NCBI GenBank assembly: GCA_963781805.1
Contig: CAWAHF010000004.1
Coordinates: 5,766,001 to 5,830,000 of the forward strand
From: JAFGPL01 sp963781805
Lineage (GTDB): Bacteria; Bacteroidota; Bacteroidia; Bacteroidales; UBA10428
Reading direction: 5' to 3'
DNA length: 64,000 nucleotides
Shown: in pieces, positions 48,525 through 57,094 of the stretch
How the letters are laid out: each line of letters starts with the position of its first letter
Numbering within the stretch: the first letter of the stretch is position 1
Translations under genes and position numbers: made by a program
Notes under the pieces: model-generated
What the model saw: only the letters and a program-made list of their open reading frames with translations
Told to the model about the DNA's origin: nothing
Database searches by the model: none

Positions 48525-48647
48525 TTACCTAACGTTTTACAATATGAAACGGTTGGGTTTTCGGGCTGCGTTTTTATCCACCGAGGAAAAAGTTGATGCG
48601 AGAACCATTCGCCCGCAAACCACTGAACCCCAACTGTTTTATATTGT
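48525..48647. repeat. Palindromic cassette-type site R3, interrupted by intron A
   Basis: Left end ATTACCTAACGTTTTACAAT, right end CAACTGTTTTATATTGT; inner block ATCCACCGAGG and AAACCACTGAACCCC is shared with R1 and R2. The intron starts right after the right end, and the sequence resumes at 51040 next to the Fic gene. Confidence 0.72.
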
Positions 48648-49597
48648 GTGTGTGCGCCCTGCATGAGCATGAGCTCACACTTGTTGTAAGCTCTTGAAAA
48701 AGTCGAAAAATACAAATAAACTTTTAAAGAAGCAAAACAACAAGTATGTATTTTTACTCCCTTTGGTCTTGAGAACGCTTTCGCTAAGTTACAGAGGGTG
48801 AAAAGCTCCCGAATCAAGTTCGGGACAGGCTCTTACACACTGGGGTAACGCCCGGAAATGTTAGTAAGCTGCAAAGCCTGTCCCGTACCGAAGGTCGGGG
48901 GTGGTTTGTCGCGAGGCATGCACTGAAGGAAGCGGGACTACAAAATCCGGTACTGATACTTCGACAAGCTCAGTATAAACCAAGCAGGAACGGCATACGA
49001 GGCTGGGAGATGGGGATAAGCAAGCATCCCGATGATGAGTTTTGTTAATTTTGACTTGCAAAATTTTACAAACTCAATATCGGGACTGCAGGAATTGGGG
49101 GAAGGAACCGAACGCAGTGAGTTCATGAACACCATTAAAAATTAATTTTATTGTGAATAAAATGCTCTTACTGCGCCTTCGCGTAGCCGCTTCGGCGGAG
49201 CAAGGCCGGGGGAGGTCTTGGATTAGATTCGGTATTTCTATAAACCAAGAAGTCAGCAGAGGCCATAGTAGCTGGCGGAACTTAGCTCCAGGATCTCACG
49301 ACCGCAGGGAGTAAACGAGCCGTCATAGAGAGACGGAGGCCTCACAGAGCTAGTGAAGGGCTGAACATTGCATCGTTCCAATACATACTGGAGGTCTAAA
49401 TGTTTGAGTTTACTAGCTACTTGTAAAGGGAACAAAGGTATAACCGGTGAAAAGAGCGGTTATGCTGATATGCGATGAACCGCTGTATACAGCCTGTCCC
49501 GGGTATTCTCTCGGGAAGACCCGGGAGTTTACCCTGACGGAGGAAGGGTACAGTGGTGTGAGAGGCTCTCCCCATCAGTGCTTACTGGTGGGTCAGT
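48648..49597 (+). mobile_element. ORF-less group II intron copy A (5' part)
   Basis: Begins GTGTGTGCGCCCTGCATGAG, fitting the GUGYG start; domain I words include GGGGTAACGCCCGGAAATGT, and a late domain V is at 49477-49565. No reverse transcriptase is encoded. Domain VI is split: the last bases (ACCTCGATT) lie at 51031-51039 beyond an IS110 element. The start is uncertain by 2 bases. Copies A, C and D are very similar; B is more diverged. Confidence 0.85.
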
Positions 49598-49655
49598 CTA
49601 CTCATATCTTTGAAAAATATTAATTTATTAGTTTTAACCTTAAATAATAATTTAT

Positions 49656-49801
49656 ACTAAAGGAGATTTAAAATCCTGTCTACTAAACCCGTTTAATGCG
49701 AGGTTGTAATCGAGAAAATTTCTCCTTTAGTTTTCTTCCTGAGTTTGAACAGTACTTAAAGATATATCATAGTTGATATAATCTTGAATAATACATGAGT
49801 A
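49656..49801 (+). ncRNA. Candidate IS110 bridge RNA
   Basis: A stem ACTAAAGGAGA / TCTCCTTTAGT (49656-49731) encloses AATCGAG at 49708-49714, the reverse complement of CTCGATT in the right target flank (51033-51039). Downstream, AACAGT at 49748-49753 resembles the right end GACAGT, and ATGAGTA at 49795-49801 is the reverse complement of TACTCAT just inside the left end. Order (target loop, then donor loop) fits the known bridge RNA layout. A left target guide was not clear. Confidence 0.55.
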
Positions 49802-49834
49802 AAGACGGAAGAAGAATTACTAATAAAAAAAATT

Positions 49835-50986
49835 ATGAATAGATTACTTAAGTATTCGGTTGGGACTGATGTTTCAAAAGACAAATTTGATGTCTGTATA
49901 TCAGTAATAGATGATTTACAACAGGTAACTATTAAGGCTTCAAGAGCCTTTAAAAACAATCCGGAAGGATTTGAAGATTTTCATACATGGGTAAAACGAC
50001 ATTACAAACAAGGTTTGCCGATTTCTTATATTATGGAAGCTACTGGGGTATATTATGAGAAATTAGCTAATTACTTGTTCAATAACAAATGCTATGTAAG
50101 TATTGTGTTGCCCGGCAAATCCAAACACTATTTAAAAAGCATTGGATTGAAAACGAAGAATGATAAAATAGATGCAAAAGGATTATCCCGCATGGGCGCA
50201 GAGCAGAGATTAGAACAATGGAGACCCTATTCAAAATCAATCTACAGACTTCGTTCATTAACAAGACAGAATGAAAATCTTAACAAACAAAAAACCATAT
50301 ATGCCAATCAATTGCATTCAATTGAACATAGTGGTTATGTGAATAAAACCGTTGTAAAGCAAATTAAACAATTTGTTAATTTAATAGATAAACAATTAGC
50401 AGAAGTTTCCCAGGAAATAGAAAAAACGATAAACCAAGATATTGAAATAAGGGATAAAGTCAAAAAAATCTGCAAGGTAAAGGGACTTGGTGTGTTGACA
50501 GTAGCAACTGTTATAGCAGAAACAAATGGTTTTGTTTTATTTAAAAATCAAAGGCAATTAGTTAGTTATGCAGGTTATGATGTTATTGAAAATGCATCAG
50601 GAAATCATATTGGTAAAACCAAAATATCTAAAAAGGGTAATAGTCATATTCGAAGAATTCTTCATATGCCAGCATTTAGCGTTGTTAAATATGAGCAGCA
50701 TTATAAAGGACTATATGAAAGAGTTTTTGATAAGACAAAAATTAAAATGAAGGGATATGTAGCTGTGCAAAGGAAAATATTGATATTAATATTCACTCTT
50801 TGGAGAAATGATTCGGAATATAATCCAAATTGTAATAAATCTTCCGGGAATGATGAACCTAAGCTCCTCTTTTCGCTCGGCTTTGAAAAAGCCGCACAAA
50901 AGATAGTCCCAGAACAATGTTCCAGGACTACACAAGATGAACTTCCGTGCAACGAATCGCCTGAAGTCCTCTTTTCGCTGGTATAA
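49835..50986 (+). CDS. IS110-family DEDD transposase
   Basis: 383 residues. The RuvC-like N-terminal domain has GTDVSKDKFDVC (first D), YIMEATGVYYE (E) and KNDKIDAKGL (two D), and the C-terminal Transposase_20 domain has GLGVLTVATVIAE and KKGNSHIRRIL with the catalytic-type serine. The last about 55 residues are a hydrophilic tail with the repeated word LLFSL/VLFSL. The gene looks intact, so this copy may be active. It works with a bridge RNA from the non-coding end. Confidence 0.93.
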   Translation: MNRLLKYSVGTDVSKDKFDVCISVIDDLQQVTIKASRAFKNNPEGFEDFHTWVKRHYKQGLPISYIMEATGVYYEKLANYLFNNKCYVSIVLPGKSKHYLKSIGLKTKNDKIDAKGLSRMGAEQRLEQWRPYSKSIYRLRSLTRQNENLNKQKTIYANQLHSIEHSGYVNKTVVKQIKQFVNLIDKQLAEVSQEIEKTINQDIEIRDKVKKICKVKGLGVLTVATVIAETNGFVLFKNQRQLVSYAGYDVIENASGNHIGKTKISKKGNSHIRRILHMPAFSVVKYEQHYKGLYERVFDKTKIKMKGYVAVQRKILILIFTLWRNDSEYNPNCNKSSGNDEPKLLFSLGFEKAAQKIVPEQCSRTTQDELPCNESPEVLFSLV

Positions 50987-51030
50987 AATTATTAAATATT
51001 TATTTAAAAAAAATTGGATTTTAAGACAGT

Positions 51031-51040
51031 ACCTCGATTG
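51031..51040 (+). mobile_element. Group II intron copy A (3' remnant after IS110)
   Basis: ACCTCGATTG is the end of domain VI and intron/exon junction, as in copy B at 53401-53410. It continues intron A across the IS110 insertion. Confidence 0.75.
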
Positions 51041-51051
51041 CCAACTGGGCT

Positions 51052-52176
51052 TTATCTAAATAGTTTAATATAATTATCAAATGCATATACTCTACTTCTT
51101 TGTCCTCCAGTCTTTTCTTGCAATATATTAAGTTTTTCTAATTCCGAAATCAATTTGTAGGAGGATGGCATTGAAACCGAAGCAATCTCACTAACCTTGT
51201 CCGCTGTAATCATTGGTTTTTTGTACAAATAGTCTATTACTTTTTTAGCCTTTAATGCTCTGCTCCCCAATTTTTGTATGTCAATATCAATTTGCTTTTG
51301 AAGTTGTAGTATATTGTCAAAAGTGACAATTCCATTTTTAGCAGTTTCAATCACTCCTACAAGGAAGAATTTATACCATTGCCCTAAATCATTTTTTTCT
51401 CTTACGATTGTTAAATTATCATAGTATAATTGCCTGTTTCGTTCAAAAAAATCAGACAAATACAATACTGGTCTTTGTAATATTCCTTTGCTTACCAAAT
51501 AAAGCGGAATTATTAATCGTCCTACTCTACCATTTCCATCAAGAAAAGGGTGAATTGTCTCAAATTGGTAGTGAACCAGTCCTATTTTAAGTAATTCAGG
51601 TATATGAAATTCTTCGTTATGAATAAATTTCTCAATATCACTCATTAGGTCAGGTACAGAGCTATGAACTGGAGGTATAAATACAGCATCATTTATTGTT
51701 GCCCCACCAATCCAGTTTTGACTAATCCGAAATTCACCAGGTTGTTTTTTTTCTCCTCGCACACCTTGAAGCAATACGCGATGAGTGTCTCTTATTAATC
51801 GTGATGAAAAAGGTAGTTTCTCAAGGTGCTCAATAGCCCATTCCATTGCTTTTATGTAGTTCTGAACTTCATCCCAATCATCTCGTTTATCTAACGGTAA
51901 ATCCTCTTTTTCTAAAAGAGCTTCGTCCATATTTGTTTGAGTCCCTTCAATTTTACTGCTCTGTGTCGCTTCCTTCAACACATGCATACTGATAAACAAT
52001 TCGATATTGGGAATATATTTTGAATACATGTCCAATCGCCCTAATTCTCTATCTGCTTGGCTTAACAATTGCAATATTTCCATGTTATCGACTTGCAATT
52101 GTCTATTAATAAACTCTGGTTGAAAGCTCTTATAATAACCTTGACTAATATACTGACCAGATTTGAACTGTCTCAT
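51052..52176 (-). CDS. Fic-domain protein with N-terminal inhibitory motif
   Basis: 374 residues. The catalytic motif HPFLDGNGRVGR is at 209-220, and the inhibitory helix motif SSKIEGT is at about 73-79, placing it in class II Fic proteins. A winged-helix-like region lies at the C-terminus (about 315-370). It should transfer AMP from ATP to a protein hydroxyl, kept low by its own inhibitory helix. It is a single-gene unit; the 3' side abuts intron A and the 5' side precedes site R8. Confidence 0.9.
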   Translation of the reverse strand: MRQFKSGQYISQGYYKSFQPEFINRQLQVDNMEILQLLSQADRELGRLDMYSKYIPNIELFISMHVLKEATQSSKIEGTQTNMDEALLEKEDLPLDKRDDWDEVQNYIKAMEWAIEHLEKLPFSSRLIRDTHRVLLQGVRGEKKQPGEFRISQNWIGGATINDAVFIPPVHSSVPDLMSDIEKFIHNEEFHIPELLKIGLVHYQFETIHPFLDGNGRVGRLIIPLYLVSKGILQRPVLYLSDFFERNRQLYYDNLTIVREKNDLGQWYKFFLVGVIETAKNGIVTFDNILQLQKQIDIDIQKLGSRALKAKKVIDYLYKKPMITADKVSEIASVSMPSSYKLISELEKLNILQEKTGGQRSRVYAFDNYIKLFR

Positions 52177-52289
52177 GGTAAATTTTTAAATAAAGATAAC
52201 TCTTATTTAATTATTTGCCAAATTTCTTAAATAAGGAATCTGGTTATTTAAAAATTAAGTCTGTTTCATGTATGCAGGATGTTTCTCAG

Positions 52290-52418
52290 CCTTGTTGGCA
52301 ACGTTTTCGCATATGACTAGTAGCGGTTTGCGAGCAGGTATCTATTAGATTTGTTAAACCTAAATACGTATACCGAAAACTTATTTTACCCCTAAACATA
52401 GCTATTTGTTATATGCGG
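52290..52418. repeat. Palindromic cassette-type site R8, abutting intron B
   Basis: Left CTTGTTGGCAACGTTTTCGC and ATATGAC pair loosely with the right end TTGTTATATGCGG; internal stretches are AT-rich. Intron B begins right after it. Confidence 0.5.
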
Positions 52419-53409
52419 TGTGTGTGCCCTGCATGAGCATGAGCACACCCATCTGAAAGCTCTGAATAAATTCGAAAAATACAAATTTATTTTCGGATTA
52501 GGGCAATCAGACGGGAGCCTTTTTTTCCAGAGGGTGAAAGGCTCCCGAATCAAGTTCGGGACAGGCTCTTATACGCCGGGGTAACACCCGGAAGTATTAG
52601 CAAGTGGCAATGCCTGCCCCGCTTTTTAGCGGGGGTGGTTTTTTCGCTTCGCTCAAGAGATCACTTCGCTAAGTTGGGGTGACCCATGCACTGTACCGAG
52701 TATTGGCGAGCTTACGACCGCAGGGAGTAACGAAGCCAAACGGTAAAAGTCTGTACTGACGAACAGGTAGAATAGGTAAATATTACACAGTATTACCAAT
52801 TCGGCGCATATGAGGCATATTTATCCGGGTAAGCAAACACAACCTTGCGAAGCCCTAAGAATACCAAAAGATAAATATGTAGATGCGACAGGAATAGACA
52901 GAAGGAACCGAACGTAGTGAGTTCATGAACACCTTTAAAAATTAATATTATTGTGAATAAAATGCTCTTACTGCGCCTTCGCGTAGCCGCTTCGGCGGAG
53001 CAAGGCCGGGGGAGATCTTGGATTAGATTCGGTATTTCTATAAACCAAGAAGTCAGCAGAGGCCATAGTAGCTGGCGGAACTTAGCTCTAGCGATCTCAC
53101 GACCGCAGGGAGTAAACGAGCCGTCATAGAGAGACGGAGGTCTCACAGAGCCAGTGAAGGGCTGAACGTTAGGTTGTCCCTAATTCGATAAGGAGGTCAA
53201 AACTTCGAGTTTACTAGCCTTATCTTAAATAAAGACAAAGGCATTGTCGGTGAAAAGAGCGGTTATGCTGATATGCGATGAACCGCCGTATACAGCCTGT
53301 CCCGAGTATTCTCTCGGGAAGACCCGGGAGTTTACCCTGACGAAGGAAGGGTACAGTGGTGTGAGAGGCTCTCCCCACCAGCGCTTACTGGTGGGGCAGT
53401 ACCTCGATT
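52418..53409 (+). mobile_element. ORF-less group II intron copy B
   Basis: Starts near GTGTGTGTGCCCTGCATGAG and ends ACCTCGATT. It has the standard words CTGACGAACAGG and GCATATGAGGC in domain I, domain V at 53280-53369 and domain VI CTCTCCCCACCAGCGCTTAC. No reverse transcriptase. It is more diverged from A, C and D in parts of domain I and in the middle. Confidence 0.85.
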
Positions 53410-53425
53410 GTGCAAATGTTGCTTT

Positions 53426-53866
53426 TTACACTCCAATCATATTTTTTGTTGTATTCATAAGACTTGCATTTCGGAAATGTCGGTTTACCTCATGTATCAA
53501 TTTGTATGGTCTATTAAAAGCCTCTTGAGATAATTTAAAATAATCAGAAAGTTTTCTTATCGTGTCTTTTGAAAGTCCTTTATGATAATTAAGAATCTTA
53601 GAAATTGTACCTTTTGACAAATCTAAAATATCTACTAAATCTTTTGCTTTTAAATCATGTTCTTCCATTAACGCTTTAAGTAATTCAATCGGGTCAGATT
53701 CATAAAATGTGCTATGTTCATTATCCCATTTCTCAATTAAAAGAGTAAGTAATTCAATCTCATCTTTAGTTGAATTGTTATCTTTAACAATCAATGCCTC
53801 TAAGTTATCGCAGTACTTTTTGTATTGCTTTAAATCTTTTATTACTGTATATTTTAATGTTTCCAT
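53426..53866 (-). CDS. HTH antitoxin (HigA-type)
   Basis: 146 residues. The N-terminal half contains KYTVIKDLKQYKKYCDNLEA, typical of the long HigA group; the helix-turn-helix is LKAKDLVDILDLSKGTISKI (about 72-92). It lies 22 bp after the toxin gene (53889-54221), so the order is toxin then antitoxin. It should bind the HigB toxin and repress the pair. Confidence 0.87.
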   Translation of the reverse strand: METLKYTVIKDLKQYKKYCDNLEALIVKDNNSTKDEIELLTLLIEKWDNEHSTFYESDPIELLKALMEEHDLKAKDLVDILDLSKGTISKILNYHKGLSKDTIRKLSDYFKLSQEAFNRPYKLIHEVNRHFRNASLMNTTKNMIGV

Positions 53867-53888
53867 CTTTTATCCTTTCTAATCACAT

Positions 53889-54221
53889 TTAATAAACATC
53901 TATCTCATACTGTTTTCCCTCATTACAAAGTTTTGTATACTCCGCATGAGTACCAATCCACTTAATAAATAAATGAACTCTCGTATTTCCAAAGTGATAT
54001 TTACATATCAGTCTGTAATTATTTCCACCAATATTAAATACAACTCTATCTGAACCTTTACCTAGAATATCAGCACTATTGAAAGTTTTAATAATCTCAT
54101 TAGGTTCGTTCCAATCCAATCGTTTAATGATTGACAACCAAATCTCAAAAGATGCCCTACTTCTTGCATTTTTTAGGACATAATCCTCAATTGACTGTTT
54201 TTTAATCAAATGTACTTTCAT
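53889..54221 (-). CDS. higB: HigB-type mRNA interferase toxin
   Basis: 110 residues. SRASFEIWLSIIKRLDWNEP, the VVFNIGGNNYRLICKYHF strand and the terminal FIKWIGTHAEYTKLC match the HigB_toxin family (PF09907). It is paired with the HigA-type gene downstream, separated by 22 bp. It should cleave mRNA on the ribosome. Confidence 0.9.
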   Translation of the reverse strand: MKVHLIKKQSIEDYVLKNARSRASFEIWLSIIKRLDWNEPNEIIKTFNSADILGKGSDRVVFNIGGNNYRLICKYHFGNTRVHLFIKWIGTHAEYTKLCNEGKQYEIDVY

Positions 54222-54312
54222 ATACTTATCTGCAAATATACAAAATAAGTTTCATTAAAGGAAACAATTGTCAATGGTTATTTTTAGCACGATGGTCTTT
54301 TTGCAATTTTGC

Positions 54313-54434
54313 ACGGTTGGCAATAAGAAACGTAGGGCATTTCAAAGCTCCTTTCTATCGAGGAACCGAGCCGCTGATTAATTGTTATATCGTTTAAATT
54401 TAGCACTATCTGCTCTATGTTTTTTATTGCGCTG
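54313..54434. repeat. Palindromic cassette-type site R6, abutting IS91 copy 1
   Basis: Left CGGTTGGCAATAAGAAACG; right GATTAATTGTTATATCGTTT and TTTTTTATTGCGC. About 60 bp of the right half matches site R7. The IS91 left end begins right after it. Confidence 0.6.
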
Positions 54435-54537
54435 TTGAACTAAATCCCTACGGGATAGCTTTTTTCAAAAATAGTAATAATCCATTTATATAATAATGCT
54501 TATATCTGTAAATACAAACTTTTAAAAATTTACAGAA

Positions 54538-55389
54538 ATGAGAAAAAAATCAGGATTAACGATTGTAGAACAGGCTATAGAGCTTGTTCCTGGATTTGCC
54601 AACGTATTTAAGAAACTGGAACAACAGGTTACCCTGCGTGGACAAAGCAAGAGTACTTTGAATAATTATATTCGACGTATAGCCTTGTTTGTACTGCACT
54701 TTCAACAACTGCCTGAAAACATCAGCGAGGATGAAATTAATGAATACCTGGTGGCGCTGGCCCTTGACCCTAAATCTCCCTCGCGCAGTAGTTTTAAGCA
54801 CATGGTGTATGGTCTCAGGTATTATTACCGCCTACTTGGGATGAATAAAAAAGCCATTGCTTTACCTTCACTAAAGCAGGATACAAAGCTGCCTGTTATT
54901 CTTAACCGACAAGAATTGAAAGAGCTATTTTGTGCACCTGCATTACTCAAACAGCGCATTGTGCTTACGCTTATTTATTCCGCTGGATTGCGCGGACAAG
55001 AGGTGATCAATCTTAAACTATCCGATGTTGATTTTGAGCGGATGACCATCCACATTAGGCAGAGCAAGTACAAAAAAGATCGTATTGTTCCGCTTTCGAA
55101 AGCCATGGCTGTCGGCCTAAAAAAATATATCGCAGCTGAGAATCCATACCTATGGCTCTTTAACGGGAAAGAAGCCAGTGGAAAATACAGTGTCCGTGGC
55201 TTATCGTGGATCATGCGCGAAAACCTCAGGAAAACATCGATTACAAAAGAGGTAAACCTGCATTCGCTCAGGCACAGTTATGCCACACATCTGCTTGAAG
55301 AGGGTCTCAATATTGTTACGCTAAAAGAGCTTTTGGGGCATGCCCGGATCACCACAACAATGATCTATCTGCATAGCCTGCCCCGATAA
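54538..55389 (+). CDS. Tyrosine recombinase of IS91 copy 1, 3' end disrupted
   Basis: 283 residues as now read. An N-terminal SAM-like domain (about 25-115) precedes the catalytic domain with R in GLRGQEV, HSLRHSYATHLL, LLGHARI and the nucleophile Y in TTMIYLH. The natural end is lost: a 35-bp hairpin at 55375-55409 follows the codons for IYLH and leads to a stop at 55389. Removing it restores QCKLIKPHSPLDTLYNRR and a stop at 55464-55466, two bases before the transposase start. All catalytic residues are kept. Confidence 0.85.
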   Translation: MRKKSGLTIVEQAIELVPGFANVFKKLEQQVTLRGQSKSTLNNYIRRIALFVLHFQQLPENISEDEINEYLVALALDPKSPSRSSFKHMVYGLRYYYRLLGMNKKAIALPSLKQDTKLPVILNRQELKELFCAPALLKQRIVLTLIYSAGLRGQEVINLKLSDVDFERMTIHIRQSKYKKDRIVPLSKAMAVGLKKYIAAENPYLWLFNGKEASGKYSVRGLSWIMRENLRKTSITKEVNLHSLRHSYATHLLEEGLNIVTLKELLGHARITTTMIYLHSLPR

Positions 55390-55409
55390 CGAAGTGTATC
55401 GGGGTTGCG
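55375..55409. repeat. 35-bp hairpin insertion in the recombinase gene
   Basis: AGCCTGCCCCGATAACGAAG followed by TGTATCGGGGTTGCG. The arms CCCCGATA and TATCGGGG pair. Deleting it restores the reading frame of the recombinase. Confidence 0.8.
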
Positions 55410-55468
55410 CAGTGTAAACTCATCAAACCTCACAGTCCGTTAGATACACTATACAATCGTCGGTAACC

Positions 55469-56641
55469 ATGCGTTCTGATTTAGAACTTGCCGATGTAGT
55501 CCGTCGTTTTGGGAAGCAGTATATCGAAAAGCATAAGCCTTCAGCTGAGAAAATGAAAGTGCTTTTTAATATCATGCAATGCCGGACTTCGGCTCTTGGC
55601 GGGCACGAAGAACACTGTGATTGCTGCTCAGAGGTACACTATAGTTATAACAGTTGCGGCAATCGCCACTGTCCTAAATGTCTGGCCATAAAACAAGCTA
55701 TATGGGTTGAAAAGTTAATAGAAGATACGCTTCCAATACAGCACTATCACATTATTTTCACTGTTCCGCATGTGCTAAATGCAATCTGTTTGTTTGACAG
55801 AAAAATGTACTACAAAGTACTATTTTCAGCCGTTTGGCGAACGCTTCACAGTTTTGGGTACACGCACTATGGTGTTGAAACAGGCGCGGTCTGTGTGTTA
55901 CATTCCTGGGGGCAAAATATCTGCCTGCATCCACATATCCATTGCCTGGTTCCTGCTGCCGGATATAGCCTAAAAGGCAAATGGAAACACATTGGGAAAC
56001 AGCAGAAATATCTCTATTCAATCTTTCAATTGAGCGATGCTTTTAAAGGTAAGTTTTTGGATAGTTTAAAACGTGCTTTGAAGAAAAGGCACGTATACTC
56101 CGAGTTCGATTCTTGTATCCAGGCGGCATATAAAAAGCCATGGGTGGCGCATTGTGAACCTTCAATGGCTAAAGCTGAGCATGTGATCCAATATTTGGGG
56201 CAGTACACTCATCGCGTGGCCATAAGCAACGACCGCATTCTTGCAATGAGCGATACCCATGTAACTTTTATTGCCAAAGATTATCGGGATAAGGCCAAAA
56301 AAAAGCCGGTGAGTTTGACCGGTGTCGAGTTTTTACACCGGTTTTGCCTGCATATTTTGCCCAATCGGTTTGTGAAAATCCGACGATTCGGTATTTACAA
56401 CCACACCACAAAACGGAACCTGGAGCTGCAATTTGTGCCCGAAGTGTCGAAAGTTGAAAAGAAATTATCGGATAATAAAGATGATGAAACAACCCTGGAG
56501 CGTATAAAACGGCTGACGGGTTTTGATATTGGAAAATGTCCAAAATGCAAGAACGGACGAATGCGCATCGTCAGGGAACTGCCCCGTATCCGCTCTCCTG
56601 GTCAACCTGTGCAACAGTTGCTCATTGCGTCTTTACAATAA
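55469..56641 (+). CDS. IS91-family Y2 transposase, copy 1
   Basis: 390 residues. A zinc-binding N-terminal region (CDCCSEVHYSYNSCGNRHCP, about 54-73) is followed by the HUH motif HPHIHCLVP and the two-tyrosine helix YLGQYTHRVAIS. A C-terminal zinc-ribbon-like CPKCKNGRMR remains near residue 358. These define rolling-circle IS91/IS801-type transposases. It appears intact, so copy 1 may still be mobile. Confidence 0.92.
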   Translation: MRSDLELADVVRRFGKQYIEKHKPSAEKMKVLFNIMQCRTSALGGHEEHCDCCSEVHYSYNSCGNRHCPKCLAIKQAIWVEKLIEDTLPIQHYHIIFTVPHVLNAICLFDRKMYYKVLFSAVWRTLHSFGYTHYGVETGAVCVLHSWGQNICLHPHIHCLVPAAGYSLKGKWKHIGKQQKYLYSIFQLSDAFKGKFLDSLKRALKKRHVYSEFDSCIQAAYKKPWVAHCEPSMAKAEHVIQYLGQYTHRVAISNDRILAMSDTHVTFIAKDYRDKAKKKPVSLTGVEFLHRFCLHILPNRFVKIRRFGIYNHTTKRNLELQFVPEVSKVEKKLSDNKDDETTLERIKRLTGFDIGKCPKCKNGRMRIVRELPRIRSPGQPVQQLLIASLQ

Positions 56642-56940
56642 ACTGATTCTACTTCCTTTTATTCTTCATTTTTATGAGGGAAGATTTTGTATTGCCTAAA
56701 CTTTGAAAATCTGTTAGTATTTAGGCTTTTACTTAACCCAAAATAAGGCAAATACAAAATAAAGGCTCACAAACCAAAGAAAGTTATCTCCCAATACTCC
56801 GTATAAAACACATAAAACCATCGATAAGTGCATAGAACCAAAGTTGTGCTTTATTGGCCGGGATGTAGTACAATCCCGAAGCAAGTTCGGGACAGGCAAT
56901 GCACTCATCGCTGGGTCTTGCAGACCGCTCATAGTGCTAC
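56642..56940. other. Non-coding stretch after IS91 copy 1
   Basis: 299 bases with no gene except a short hairpin TCCCGAAGCAAGTTCGGGA at about 56874-56892 of the small GC-rich repeat family. The right end of IS91 copy 1 should lie here. Confidence 0.5.
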
Positions 56941-57090
56941 TTATTGTGTGTATGTGCCTTTTTTCGATTTCGTCTTAATCTCATGTTTTCTCATAGCGAT
57001 AAATTCACTAAGTTCTTTCTCCTGTTTTTCAGTCAGAGGTTTACTTTTAATTACAAAATCAATACCTTCTGGTTCTCTTATAAATCCCAT
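56941..57090 (-). CDS. 49-residue protein partnering the GNAT-like gene
   Basis: Encodes 49 residues, starting MGFIREPEGIDFVIKSKPL and continuing with a charged helix (TEKQEKELSEFIAMRKHE). It begins 4 bases after the stop of the gene at 57095-57622. It is too short to be assigned to a family; the tight spacing and charged helix resemble small partner proteins in two-gene modules. Confidence 0.6.
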   Translation of the reverse strand: MGFIREPEGIDFVIKSKPLTEKQEKELSEFIAMRKHEIKTKSKKGTYTQ

Positions 57091-57094
57091 AATA

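Larger units (their letters stand above)
49598..51030 (+). mobile_element. IS110-family insertion inside intron A
   Basis: Left boundary GGGTCAGT|CTACTCATATC, right boundary AAGACAGT|ACCTCGATTG; CAGT is present on both sides. Removing the element restores the domain VI sequence seen in copy B (GGGGCAGTACCTCGATTG). The element is about 1.43 kb, has one transposase gene and a long non-coding left end, as in IS110 proper (IS1111 members have it on the right). Confidence 0.85.
54435..56641 (+). mobile_element. IS91-family element copy 1 with companion recombinase
   Basis: The left end begins TTGAACTAAATCCC at 54435; the right end was not determined and lies beyond the transposase stop. It has a tyrosine recombinase gene, interrupted near its end, followed by a Y2-type transposase gene, the usual IS91-like order. 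Confidence 0.72.

Noticed and set aside
49656..49731. Left target guide of the bridge RNA
   Set aside because: CCTGTCTAC only loosely resembles the left target GGGTCAGT; not claimed.
54538..55389. Tyrosine recombinase as an integron integrase
   Set aside because: It lacks the extra IntI-specific segment before HxxRH and is paired with an IS91 transposase, as in IS91-like elements.
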